From CAZUYC01 sp964624475 (GTDB taxonomy: Bacteria; Myxococcota_A; UBA9160; SMWR01), in contig CAZUYC010000069.1 in assembly GCA_964624475.1 (NCBI GenBank), forward strand, positions 62,001 to 126,000: a DNA stretch of 64,000 bases, written 5' to 3'. The notes under the pieces are model-generated. The model made no database searches and was not told the origin of the DNA. It saw only the letters and a list, made by a program, of their open reading frames with translations. Position 1 is the first letter of the stretch; each line of letters starts with the position of its first letter. A program made the position numbers and the translations under genes. Shown piece by piece: positions 1-7,718 of the stretch.

Positions 1-129
1 GAGTGGGGGGAAGGGTTCGGGCAGCGCTTCGGCCTCGCCTTCGTCGACTTCGCGACGCAGGAACGGCGCCTGAAGGAGTCCGGCCGCTGGTACGGGCGCG
101 TCGCCGCAGAGAACGGCTTCGACGCCTGA
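1..129 (+). CDS. GH1 beta-glucosidase, C-terminal end only
   Basis: The first 42 codons of the window are open and end in TGA at 127-129. The peptide contains the block FGLAFVDFATQERRLKESG followed by WYGRV. This matches the C-terminal signature of glycoside hydrolase family 1 enzymes (consensus near 'fGl.yVDf.tq.R..KdSa.Wy'). The catalytic glutamates would lie upstream, outside the window, so activity cannot be judged. GH1 enzymes hydrolyse beta-glucosides or related substrates, usually in the cytoplasm. The gene lies 75 bp before a small PqqA-like ORF on the same strand. Confidence 0.75.
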   Translation, partial: EWGEGFGQRFGLAFVDFATQERRLKESGRWYGRVAAENGFDA

Positions 130-192
130 GGGCCACGAGCGCCGGGGGGGCCGCCCGGCCCGCCCCGCCGGCCCGCGCGGGACGGACCCTGC

Positions 193-198
193 TAGACT
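193..198 (+). promoter_or_regulatory. Extended -10 element TGCTAGACT close to start codon
   Basis: TAGACT at 193-198, preceded by TGC, lies exactly 6 nt before the ATG at 205. The same geometry recurs upstream of several other genes in the window. Transcription would begin at or next to the start codon, giving a leaderless mRNA. No Shine-Dalgarno sequence is visible here. Confidence 0.5.
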
Positions 199-204
199 GC
201 GGGC

Positions 205-330
205 ATGGCTGACGAGAAGCGCCCCGAGATCCACGGCCCCGCGCGCTGGGAGCCGCCCGCCTTCGAGGTGATCCCGCTCGACTGCGAGATCACCGCCTAC
301 GCCCCGGACGGCGGCGGCCCGCTCTTCTAG
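205..330 (+). CDS. PqqA-like ribosomal peptide precursor
   Basis: This 41-residue ORF starts at ATG 205 and stops at TAG 328. Its core reads WEPPAFEVIPLDCEITAY and ends in APDGGGPLF. PQQ precursor peptides (PqqA) carry a Glu and a Tyr in the arrangement E-x-T-x-Y, preceded by a W-x-x-P stretch; here the pair is Glu28/Tyr32 in CEITAY with W15-x-x-P18 upstream. In PqqA that Glu and Tyr are cross-linked by the radical SAM enzyme PqqE and cut out to make pyrroloquinoline quinone. No pqqB, C, D or E is in the window, so this is an orphan precursor or a PqqA-family relative. A TAGACT -10 six bases upstream supports expression. The C-terminal GGGP tail is longer than in classical PqqA (about 23 residues). 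Confidence 0.6.
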   Translation: MADEKRPEIHGPARWEPPAFEVIPLDCEITAYAPDGGGPLF

Positions 331-351
331 GCTTCGCGAGCACTCCGCCCG

Positions 352-405
352 GCGCAAGCGCCGCAGGCGCGCGCAGCGAGGCGGAGCCGAGCGAGGCCCA
401 TCGGG
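352..405 (+). repeat. Dispersed repeat, first of two tandem copies
   Basis: The block GCGCAAGCGCCGCAGGCGCG, followed by CGCAGCGAGGCGGAGCCGAG and ending in CATCGGG, recurs 61 bp further on with only a few changes. It belongs to the family with core GCGCAGCGAG found in at least seven other places in the window. The 331-458 gap between the PqqA-like gene and the CvpA-like gene holds only these two copies. Confidence 0.8.
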
Positions 406-412
406 CTACGCC

Positions 413-466
413 GCGCAAGCGCCGCAGGCGCGCGCAGCGAGGCAGAGCCGAGCGAAGCTCATCGGG
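413..466 (+). repeat. Dispersed repeat, second tandem copy
   Basis: This is a near-identical copy of 352-405. It overlaps the 3' end of the CvpA-like gene on the minus strand, and that gene's TGA stop (459-461) lies inside the repeat. Confidence 0.8.
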
Positions 467-1409
467 AAGGCGTCGCCATCGCCCGCGCGACGACGGCGCG
501 GACGCGGGGGTGGCTCGCGAGCGCCAGGTGGTCGCCCGATCGCGCGAGCCCGACCACCTCCGGATCCTGCATCAGACGCTCGAGCTCCGGGTCTTCGCGC
601 AGCGCGCGCAGGCGCGGCCCGAGCTCCTTCACCACGCCGCCCATCTCGTCCTCGAACGCGGCCGGGTCCCCGGCCGCCCGCTCGCCGACGAGGCCGAGGG
701 CGTGGAGTCGCCGCCGCAGTCCCGCGTCCCGCGTGAGCGCGACGAAGCTCGCTCGCTGCAGGGCGGCGTCGGTCTCGCCGCGCTCGACGGTGCTCCAGAA
801 GAGCGCGTCGTCCCGCAGCTCGAAGACGCGGGGATCGGCGAGGACGGCGTCGAGCTCCTCCAGCGTCGCCGCCGGCCGGGCGGCCAGGCGCGCGACGACG
901 CGGCTGCCCGGATCCGTGCCCAGGGCGGCCAGGGCTCCCGCCTCGACGGCGGAGCTCGTGATCCGGGCCGCCCTCGAATCGCCGAGCGGCGGCACGACGG
1001 GCAGCGCGCCGCCGACCCGCAGCGCCTCGACGAAGAGCGCCAGCCAGGCGACGAGCGCGGCCGTGAGCCCCCCGCGCAGCGCTCCGAAGCAGCCGCCCAG
1101 GGTCCGGTCGAGGGGGCTCCGCGCGAGGCCGACCCGGCGCTGCTCGATGCCGCGCAGCCAGCGCCCGAGCAGCCGCAGCCCCCCGTACGCGAAGGCGAAG
1201 GCGAGCGCGCCGGCGAGGGGTGCCCCGAGCGCCGGCGGCAGCGCGGCCGCCGGCGCGAGCCGCGGACCGAGGCCCGGGCCCGCGAGGATCGCCGCCGCGT
1301 AGGCGCCGACGAGCGCCACGAGCCCGAGCGCGCTCGCGAGCGCGCCGCGCGCGGCGCCGAAGCCCGCGGCGAAGAGGACGAGCGCCAGGACCAGGAGATC
1401 GAGCCCCAT
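459..1409 (-). CDS. CvpA family membrane protein
   Basis: The 316-residue protein begins MGLDLLVLALVLFAAGFGAARG and has four hydrophobic segments in its first ~135 residues (about 4-20, 28-46, 58-78 and 112-130). A G-rich pattern and the LDRTLGGCFGALRG loop between segments 3 and 4 match the CvpA/colicin V production fold (usual length ~160). The remaining ~180 residues are a soluble, Ala/Leu/Arg-rich extension with no motif I recognise. CvpA proteins are inner-membrane proteins linked to envelope homeostasis; the role of this one is not known. It is transcribed away from the kinase-aldolase fusion, and the two share a promoter region with a perfect palindrome. The stop codon lies in a dispersed repeat. 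Confidence 0.75.
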   Translation of the reverse strand: MGLDLLVLALVLFAAGFGAARGALASALGLVALVGAYAAAILAGPGLGPRLAPAAALPPALGAPLAGALAFAFAYGGLRLLGRWLRGIEQRRVGLARSPLDRTLGGCFGALRGGLTAALVAWLALFVEALRVGGALPVVPPLGDSRAARITSSAVEAGALAALGTDPGSRVVARLAARPAATLEELDAVLADPRVFELRDDALFWSTVERGETDAALQRASFVALTRDAGLRRRLHALGLVGERAAGDPAAFEDEMGGVVKELGPRLRALREDPELERLMQDPEVVGLARSGDHLALASHPRVRAVVARAMATPSR

Positions 1410-1516
1410 CGGGAGGCGGATCGGCGGGCCCGCGCCGCCCCTGTAGGGAGGCCTCGGGCCTTGACGCCGGCCGCCGGATCGTACCCACTGGAGGCGGCGG
1501 GAGGATCGGTTCCGGC

Positions 1517-1542
1517 GATTCTACCTGCGTGCAGGTAGAATC
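1517..1542. promoter_or_regulatory. Perfect palindromic operator in divergent promoter
   Basis: The two arms GATTCTACCTGC and GCAGGTAGAATC are exact reverse complements separated by GT (26 bp). Each arm contains TAGAAT reading outward (1536-1541 on plus, 1518-1523 on minus), a good -10 hexamer in each direction. The site is AT-rich relative to its surroundings and lies 26 bp before the fusion gene's ATG and about 110 bp before the CvpA-like start. This geometry suits a dimeric repressor (TetR- or GntR-type, for example) controlling both genes. The regulator is not in the window. Confidence 0.75.
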
Positions 1543-1567
1543 CACCGGTCGGAGGTGGGCGAAGGCG

Positions 1568-4500
1568 ATGCGCGGGCGCTTCCTCGTGGGCCTCGACCTC
1601 GGCGGCGGAGGCGTGCGCTGCCTCGTCGCCGACGCCGAGAGCGGGCGCACGGCGAGCGCCTCGCGGCCCCTCGCCGCCCGGGTCGACCGCGACGTCCCGA
1701 TGAGCGCCGTGTTCGCGCCCGAGGAGGTCTGGAGCCGCCTCGCGGAGGCGACCCGCGAGGCCCTGGTGCGCGCGCAGGCCTCGCCCGACGCCGTGGCGGG
1801 CATCGCGGCGACCAGCATGCGCCACGGGAGCGCGCTCCTCGACGCCGAGGGTCGCGAGATCCTGGTCAGCTCGAACCGGGACGCGCGCGGCCTCGCCGTG
1901 GTGCTCGAGCTCGCCGCTGCGAGCGGGCCCGAGCTGCACCGCCGCACCGGGCACTGGCCGAATCCCGTGCAGCCCGCCGGACGTCTGGGTTGGATCGCCC
2001 GCGAAGCGCCGGAGCTCGCCCGCCGCGTGGCGAGCGCCCTCGCGCTCTCGGACTGGCTCGCCTTCCGCCTCTGCGGCGAGCTCGCCGCCGAGGCGACTCA
2101 GGCGGGCGAGAGCGGGCTGCTCGAGGTCGAGCGCCCCGCGTGGGCGCCCGACCTGATGCAGCGGCTGGGACTTCCCTCCGGCTGGTTCCCGCCGCTGCGG
2201 GCGCCCGGAAGCCCGCTCGGCGCGCTCTCGCGATCCGCCGCGGAGGCGCTCGGCCTGCGTCCGGGCACGCCGGTCGCCGTCGGCGGCGCCGACACGCAGT
2301 GCGCGCTCCTCGGCGCAGGCGTCCTCGATCCGGGCGCCCTCGGCGCGGTGGCGGGAACGTCGGCGCCCGTGCTCCAGGTCCAGGGGGCGCCGACCCTCGA
2401 CCCGAGCGCGCGGCTGTGGACCGTGCATCACCTGCGGCCGGGCCTCCACGCGCTCGAGAGCAACGCCGGCGGGATGGGCGAGGCCCTCGAGTGGATCGCC
2501 GGGCTCCTCTTCGCCGGCGAGGCCCATCCCGTGCTGCACCTGCTCGCCGAGGCCGAGGGCTCGCTGCCGGGAGCGGCCGGGATCCTCTCGAGCCTCGGCG
2601 CCGAGGTGATGGACGCCCGCCGCATCTCGCTCCCGATCGGGCATCTGACCGCGTCCTGGCTGGTCACGGCGGGCGACTCCGCGCGCCGCCGCCACGTCGC
2701 CCGCGCGGTCCTCGAGGGGATGGCCTGCGCGCTGCGCGCCAACGTCGAGCAGATCGAGGCGGTGAGCGGATGCCGGGCGCCGGTCCTGCGCCTCGCAGGC
2801 GGCATGTCGCGCAGCCCGCTCTTCGCCGAGATCGCGAGCGACGTCCTCGGCCGCCCCGTCGAGGTGACGGCCGTCTGCGAGACGAGCGCGCTCGGCGCTG
2901 CGATCTGCGCCGGCGCCGGCGCCGGGGTCTTCCGCGATCTCGGGGAGGGAGCCGCGGCGCTCGCCCGCGTGGCGCGTACCCGCGAGCCGGACTGCGAGCG
3001 GGCGGCGCTCTACGCCGAGCTCTACGCGGGATTCGAGGCGCTGCGGGTGGCGCGCGCGGACTCCGATGCCCGCGCCGCGGGGCTCGCGCTGCGCGGGCTC
3101 GCGACGGCCGCCGCGTCCGGGGCCACCGAGCCGCGCGCCGCGCCCTTCCGCCCGCGGATCCTCGCGACCGCCGACCTCGACGCCGAGGCCCTGCTCGCGC
3201 TGCGCCGCCTCGGCGAGGTGGAGCACGCGAGCTACCGCGAAGCGCTGCGGCTCCTCACCGGGCCGAGCCTGGCGGAGGCGCTGCGCGGCGTGCACGTCTT
3301 CGTGACCGAGGTGGACGTCGTCGACGCGACGGCGCTCCTCGACTCGCCCGACCTGCGCGTCGTCGTCGCGTGCCGCGGCGACGCGGTCAACGTCGACCTC
3401 GACGCCTGCACCGCGCTCGGGATCCCGGTGCTCCACACGCCGGGGCGCAACGCCGACGCCGTGGCGGACCTGACGCTCGCGTTCCTGCTGGCGCTCGCGC
3501 GCCGCCTGGTCGACGCCAACGCCTTCCTGCGCGAGCCCGGGGGCGAGGCGGGCGACATCGGCCGCATGGGTCGAGCCTTCCGCCGCCTCCAGGGCCGCGA
3601 GCTCTGGCGCAGGACCGTCGGCCTCGTCGGCCTCGGCGCCGTCGGCCGCAAGGTGCTCGCGAGGCTGCGCCCGTTCGGAGCGCGCTGCCTGGTCCACGAC
3701 CCCTTCGTGCCCGCCGACGCCATCCGGCTCGCGGGCGCCGAGCCGGCGACGCTCGAAGAGCTCCTCGCCGAGAGCGACTTCGTGAGCCTGCACGCCGCCC
3801 TCTCGGAGGCGTCGCGAGGGCTGCTCGGCGCCGGCGAGCTCGCGCGCATGCGCCGCGGCTCCTTCCTGGTGAACACCGCGCGCGCCGGCCTCGTCGACGA
3901 GTCGGCGCTCTGCGAGGCCCTCGCTTCGGGCCAGCTCGCGGGCGCCGCCCTCGACGTCTTCTCCGTCGAGCCCCCGGCCTCGGACCACCCGTTGCTCGCG
4001 ATGCCGCAGGTGATCGCGACGCCCCACGTGGGCGGCAACACGCTGGAGGTCGCCGCGCACCAGGGCCGCATCGCCGCGGAGGAGCTCGCGCGCCTGCTCG
4101 GCGGCGAGCCGCCCCGCCACTGCCTGAATCCCGCCGCGCTCGCCGGCTTCGACCTGGCGAGGCCGCGCCCCGCAGCCCCCCCCGAGCTGCGCGCCCGGCT
4201 CGGGCGCGGGCAGGGCCCGGCCGTGAACGATCTCGAGCGCCGCGCCCGCCCCGAGCGGCGAGCGCCCGCGGCCGGTGCGCCGTCGCCCGCTCCGACCGAG
4301 CCCGTCCAGGCGACGCACGGAGGGATCGGCGTGGAGGTCCGATCGGGCATGGAGCGGGTGCTCCGCGACTTCGTCGATCGCGCCCGCGCGGACGAGGGTC
4401 TCGCGCGCTTCGCCGCGAGCGGGCAGACGGCCACGCTCCATTTCACGCTCACGGACCTCGGGCTCGAGTTCCACCTCGGCTTCGAGGGCGGCCGGGTGCT

Positions 4501-5422
4501 GGCCGACCTCGGCGCCCCCGCCGGGGCGGCGGCGGTGCAGCTCAAGATGCGCGCGGACGTCCTCGACGGGATGCTGACGGGGCGCCGCAACGCGATGGAG
4601 GCGGCGATGAACGGCGAGCTCGCGTTCAGCGGCGACACCGCGCGCGCGATGACGCTCCAGCACGTGCAGCGCGACCTCTCGCGGCTCTACGGGTCGGCGC
4701 GCGAGGCGGCGGGCGACCCCGGCGACCTCGCGTCCATCCCCGATCCGACGCGCGCAGGCGGCGCCGCGGCGCCGCCGGCCGCCCCTTCCGACGCGGATCT
4801 ACGCCGCGAGCTCGTCGCGGTGGTGAACGAGCTCTACGCGGCCGGCCTCGTCACCGCGACCGGCGGCAACGTGAGCGCGCGCGCCGCGAAGCCCGACGAG
4901 GCCTGGATCACCCCGAGCCAGCTCTTCAAGGGCGACCTGCGCCCGGAGATCCTGGTGCGCATCGGCATGGACGCGCGTCCCAAGGACCCCGGGGCGCGCT
5001 CGCCCTCGAGCGAGGCGCTCATGCACACCGCCGTGCTGAGCGCGCGCCCGGAAGCGAAGGCGGTGATCCACTGCCACGCGCCGCACGCGACCATCCTGGT
5101 GAACGCGGGGCTCCCCTTCCTGCCGATCTCGACCGAGGCGGCGTTCTTCACCCGGATCGGGCGCATCCCGTTCATCATGCCCGGGACGCAGGAGCTCGCC
5201 GACGCGATCGTGGCGGCGATGGGCGACGGCTGGGCCGTGCTGATGCAGAACCACGGCCTCCTCGTCGCCGGCCGCTCGCTGCGGCGGGCGGCCGACATGG
5301 CGGAGATCATCGAGCGCACGGCCGAGGTGATCATCGGCTGCTACGCGGTGGGGCGCGAGCCGCCGGTGCTGCCCGCGGAGACGGTCGAGATGCTGGCGCG
5401 CTACGGGGATTTGATGGCTTAG
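1568..5422 (+). CDS. FGGY kinase / 2-hydroxyacid dehydrogenase / SCP2 / class II aldolase fusion
   Basis: A single 1284-residue frame holds four domains. Residues 1-500 are an FGGY sugar kinase (GLDLGGGGVRCLVAD near residue 8, VGGADTQCALLG near 238, LRLAGGMSRSPLF near 407). Residues ~527-860 are a D-isomer 2-hydroxyacid dehydrogenase (Rossmann VGLVGLGAVGRKVL near 684; catalytic Arg in NTARAGLVDE near 772; Glu in FSVEPP near 800; His in TPHVGGNT near 819). Residues ~917-1042 are an SCP2 sterol/lipid-carrier domain. Residues ~1076-1263 are a class II aldolase (TGGNVSAR, Glu in SPSSEALMHT, zinc ligands in HCHAPHA and NHGLLV). All catalytic residues expected from the families are visible. The kinase, dehydrogenase and aldolase could phosphorylate, oxidise/reduce and cleave one sugar-acid-like substrate in the cytoplasm; the SCP2 part is unexplained. 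The ATG at 1568 has GGAGGT 11 nt upstream and a palindromic operator before that. Confidence 0.85.
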   Translation: MRGRFLVGLDLGGGGVRCLVADAESGRTASASRPLAARVDRDVPMSAVFAPEEVWSRLAEATREALVRAQASPDAVAGIAATSMRHGSALLDAEGREILVSSNRDARGLAVVLELAAASGPELHRRTGHWPNPVQPAGRLGWIAREAPELARRVASALALSDWLAFRLCGELAAEATQAGESGLLEVERPAWAPDLMQRLGLPSGWFPPLRAPGSPLGALSRSAAEALGLRPGTPVAVGGADTQCALLGAGVLDPGALGAVAGTSAPVLQVQGAPTLDPSARLWTVHHLRPGLHALESNAGGMGEALEWIAGLLFAGEAHPVLHLLAEAEGSLPGAAGILSSLGAEVMDARRISLPIGHLTASWLVTAGDSARRRHVARAVLEGMACALRANVEQIEAVSGCRAPVLRLAGGMSRSPLFAEIASDVLGRPVEVTAVCETSALGAAICAGAGAGVFRDLGEGAAALARVARTREPDCERAALYAELYAGFEALRVARADSDARAAGLALRGLATAAASGATEPRAAPFRPRILATADLDAEALLALRRLGEVEHASYREALRLLTGPSLAEALRGVHVFVTEVDVVDATALLDSPDLRVVVACRGDAVNVDLDACTALGIPVLHTPGRNADAVADLTLAFLLALARRLVDANAFLREPGGEAGDIGRMGRAFRRLQGRELWRRTVGLVGLGAVGRKVLARLRPFGARCLVHDPFVPADAIRLAGAEPATLEELLAESDFVSLHAALSEASRGLLGAGELARMRRGSFLVNTARAGLVDESALCEALASGQLAGAALDVFSVEPPASDHPLLAMPQVIATPHVGGNTLEVAAHQGRIAAEELARLLGGEPPRHCLNPAALAGFDLARPRPAAPPELRARLGRGQGPAVNDLERRARPERRAPAAGAPSPAPTEPVQATHGGIGVEVRSGMERVLRDFVDRARADEGLARFAASGQTATLHFTLTDLGLEFHLGFEGGRVLADLGAPAGAAAVQLKMRADVLDGMLTGRRNAMEAAMNGELAFSGDTARAMTLQHVQRDLSRLYGSAREAAGDPGDLASIPDPTRAGGAAAPPAAPSDADLRRELVAVVNELYAAGLVTATGGNVSARAAKPDEAWITPSQLFKGDLRPEILVRIGMDARPKDPGARSPSSEALMHTAVLSARPEAKAVIHCHAPHATILVNAGLPFLPISTEAAFFTRIGRIPFIMPGTQELADAIVAAMGDGWAVLMQNHGLLVAGRSLRRAADMAEIIERTAEVIIGCYAVGREPPVLPAETVEMLARYGDLMA

Positions 5423-5429
5423 TCGCTTC

Positions 5430-5646
5430 TACTCCGCTCGCCTGCGGCTCGCTGCGCGCTTCGCGCTGCCGCGCCTCGCTTGCGAAGAGCGTTCCGGAAC
5501 GCTGGCCGGGGTGATGCGGGGGTCGGCCTACGACGCGACCCGGGGATAGGCCAAGCCACGCACCACCCACACCGTCTTCCGGGCGGGCTCTTCGCAAGCG
5601 GAGCGCGGCAGCGCGAAGCGCGCAGCGAGCCGCAGGCGAGCGGAGT
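5430..5646. repeat. ~217 bp repeat element with 61 bp terminal inverted repeats (copy 1)
   Basis: The left arm (5430-5490) and right arm (5586-5646) are reverse complements with about 2 mismatches in 61 positions. The ~95 bp core between them contains a smaller stem-loop, GGCCTA (5525-5530) pairing with TAGGCC (5547-5552), and the palindrome CGTTCCGGAACG. A second full copy lies inverted at 61487-61708. No transposase frame is present. The element begins 7 bp after the fusion gene's stop and fills most of the 357 bp gap (5423-5779) before the kinase gene. It could act as a terminator, REP/MITE-like mobile element or structured RNA. Confidence 0.9.
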
Positions 5647-5779
5647 AAAATCGGGAGTCTCCCAGCCGGCGCGCCACCCGACCCCGCGCGCCCGGGGTCC
5701 CGGGATCAAGCTCCGGCGGGGGGGATCCGATGCAGAGGGCGCACGCGTTTGCGCCCGTGCGGCATGCGGGGGCCCCTCA

Positions 5780-7174
5780 TTGCTCGGCAGCAGGGTCGGA
5801 AACCACCTGATCCTGGAGAAGATCGGGGAAGGCGGCGCGGGCGAGGTCTGGAAGGCCCGCGACCTCCTGCTCGGCCGCATCGTGGCCCTGAAGGCGGTCC
5901 GGGAGGACTTCGCCTTCCAGCCGCAGGTGCTCGAGCGCTTTCGCGCCGAGGCCCGCACGCTCGCCCGCCTGAACCATCCCAACGTCGCCACGCTCCACAG
6001 CCTGCTCGAGGTGGACGGGCGCCAGTTCATGGTCATGGAGTTCGTCGACGGCCGCACGCTCGCGAGCCTGGTGCGGACGGCCGGCAGGCTCTCGCTGGAG
6101 CACGCGCTCCCGATCTTCTACCAGGCGCTCGACGGCATCGGCTACGCCCACGAGCACGGCGTTGTCCATCGCGACGTCAAGAGCTCGAACCTGATGGTGA
6201 CCGCCCTCGGCGTGGTCAAGATCATGGACTTCGGGATCGCGCGCGCGCTCGGCTCCGGCCGCGTGACGCGCCACGGACACATGGTCGGCACCCTCCAGTA
6301 CGTCGCTCCCGAGCAGGTGCGCGGCGAGGAATCGGACGCGCGCTCGGACGTGTACTCGCTCGGCATCGTGCTCTTCCAGCTGCTCAGCGGGCGCCTTCCC
6401 TTCGAGGGAGCGAGCGACTACGAGCTGATGCGCGCCCACGTCGAGACGCCGCCCCCGCGCCCCCGCGAGCTCGCGCCCGAGATCCCGCCGCCGGTCGAGG
6501 CGGCACTGCTGCGCGCGCTCGAGAAGCGGCCCGACGACCGCTGGCCGACGGCGGCGGAGTTCCGCGACGCGCTCGCCCGGGCCTCGGACGTGCCGGCGAC
6601 CGCGCGCCCGCTGCCCCTGCCGGGCGGCGCCGCCGGCGAGGACGTCGCGACCCCGATCACCCGCGACGCGCCGACCGCAGAGCTCGCCCGCGAGGAAGCG
6701 CCGACCCGCGAGCACACCACCGCCGAGCGCCCGGTCGCGACGCACCCCCGCCGGCGCGACGACCGGGCCCCGCAGGGCCCGGCCGCGTCGTGGTGGGAGC
6801 GGATCGGCGCGGCGCTCGCGCTCGGGGCGCTCGCGCTCGGCGCCGACGTCCTGCTCTCGGAGCGCGCGGTCGCACCGGCGCCGCCGACGGCCGAGCTCGC
6901 CCCCGAGACCCGCTGGCCCGCGGCCGGCCTCGGAGCCGACTTCGGTCCGCCCTACGTCGACGCCGCGGGCGAGGTCTGGCCCGCGCCTCTCGACTCCGAG
7001 GCCTCCGCGCCACGCGAGCTCGAGTCGGTGCCGGAGCCCTTCGGCGCCTGGCTCGGCGGCGTCGCGTCGTCGGAAGCGGAGCCGGAGCGGGATCGCGCCG
7101 CAGCGGTCGGCGAGGCGCCGCGTCGCGCGCGGGAGCGCCGCGAGGGGGAGCGGGGTTGGGTGATCCGAAGGTAG
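5780..7174 (+). CDS. Hanks-type serine/threonine protein kinase, single-pass membrane
   Basis: The kinase domain spans residues ~8-270. It has the glycine loop GEGGAGEVW, the Lys of VALKAV near residue 37, the catalytic loop HRDVKSSN near 130, DFG near 150 and the APEQ motif. All residues needed for activity are present. After a Pro/Thr-rich linker there is one transmembrane helix (about 345-362) and a ~100-residue acidic, Pro-rich C-terminal part that should lie in the periplasm. No ATG or GTG is in frame near the domain; TTG at 5780, with GGGGG at 5768-5772 before it, is the best start. The next gene overlaps the last codons, so the two are probably co-transcribed. The large repeat element lies just upstream. 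Targets are unknown. Confidence 0.85.
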   Translation: MLGSRVGNHLILEKIGEGGAGEVWKARDLLLGRIVALKAVREDFAFQPQVLERFRAEARTLARLNHPNVATLHSLLEVDGRQFMVMEFVDGRTLASLVRTAGRLSLEHALPIFYQALDGIGYAHEHGVVHRDVKSSNLMVTALGVVKIMDFGIARALGSGRVTRHGHMVGTLQYVAPEQVRGEESDARSDVYSLGIVLFQLLSGRLPFEGASDYELMRAHVETPPPRPRELAPEIPPPVEAALLRALEKRPDDRWPTAAEFRDALARASDVPATARPLPLPGGAAGEDVATPITRDAPTAELAREEAPTREHTTAERPVATHPRRRDDRAPQGPAASWWERIGAALALGALALGADVLLSERAVAPAPPTAELAPETRWPAAGLGADFGPPYVDAAGEVWPAPLDSEASAPRELESVPEPFGAWLGGVASSEAEPERDRAAAVGEAPRRARERREGERGWVIRR

Positions 7175-7653
7175 CCGCTGCCTGCCTGCTCCTGGCGTCG
7201 CTCGCGACCGGCTGCGCGCCGCTGCGCTGGAGCGTGCAGAAGGCCGTGCGCGAGGAGGGCGCCCGGCTGGCGGATCTCCCCGAGGCGGTGGCGGCGGAGT
7301 ACGGGTGCGCGCAGCGCCGGCTGCCGTTCTTCGAGATCGAGCGCGGCGAGATCGTCCCGCCGCGCGTGCCCGCGGGCGGCGAGTTCAACCACCGGATCGT
7401 CAGCGTGTTCTGTCCGGCCCACCCGACCGAGGTGGAGGTCGGTCGGCTCGTCGAGGGCATCCGCTTCCGCGGCCGGATCCTGCACGGCGAGACCCGCGAG
7501 CGCTTCGAGATCCGCCCGGGCCGCTGGGTCCTCGATGCCTTCGTCGAGCTCCCTGCGGACGCCGAGCCCGGCGTCTACGCCTACGAGCTGCGCTTCGAGG
7601 GTCCGAGCTTCGCCTTCGAGGAGAGCTGGAGCTTCGTGGTGGAGCCGCGCTGA
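7156..7653 (+). CDS. Small hypothetical lipoprotein
   Basis: The 165-residue product has a lipoprotein signal sequence (AACLLLASLATGC, lipobox LATGC, Cys about residue 21). I do not recognise the mature domain. Its sequence (FEIERGEIVPPRVPAGGEF, then VDAFVELPADAEPGVYAYEL) looks like a beta-sandwich that could bind a partner. The TTG at 7156 has GAGGGGGAG five bases upstream and overlaps the kinase gene by 19 bp. Translational coupling to the membrane kinase suggests a related envelope role, but this is only context. Confidence 0.65.
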   Translation: MGDPKVAAACLLLASLATGCAPLRWSVQKAVREEGARLADLPEAVAAEYGCAQRRLPFFEIERGEIVPPRVPAGGEFNHRIVSVFCPAHPTEVEVGRLVEGIRFRGRILHGETRERFEIRPGRWVLDAFVELPADAEPGVYAYELRFEGPSFAFEESWSFVVEPR

Positions 7654-7718
7654 GCCTGGCGGATCCGATGAACGGGCCCCGCTTGCCGAAGCGCCCGATC
7701 CCACACATCCTTGCGGCG

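Noticed and set aside
629..4663. 1344-codon open frame on the minus strand opposite the fusion gene
   Set aside because: It is Arg/Ala/Gly-rich without domains and mirrors the strong codon pattern of the plus-strand enzyme. Long antisense frames are expected in DNA this GC-rich.
5331..5597. Small protein-coding frame inside the repeat element (also at 61539)
   Set aside because: A similar peptide (MRRARPEDG...) can be read from both copies, but the DNA itself is equally conserved, the frame runs into neighbouring sequence differently, and there is no ribosome binding site.
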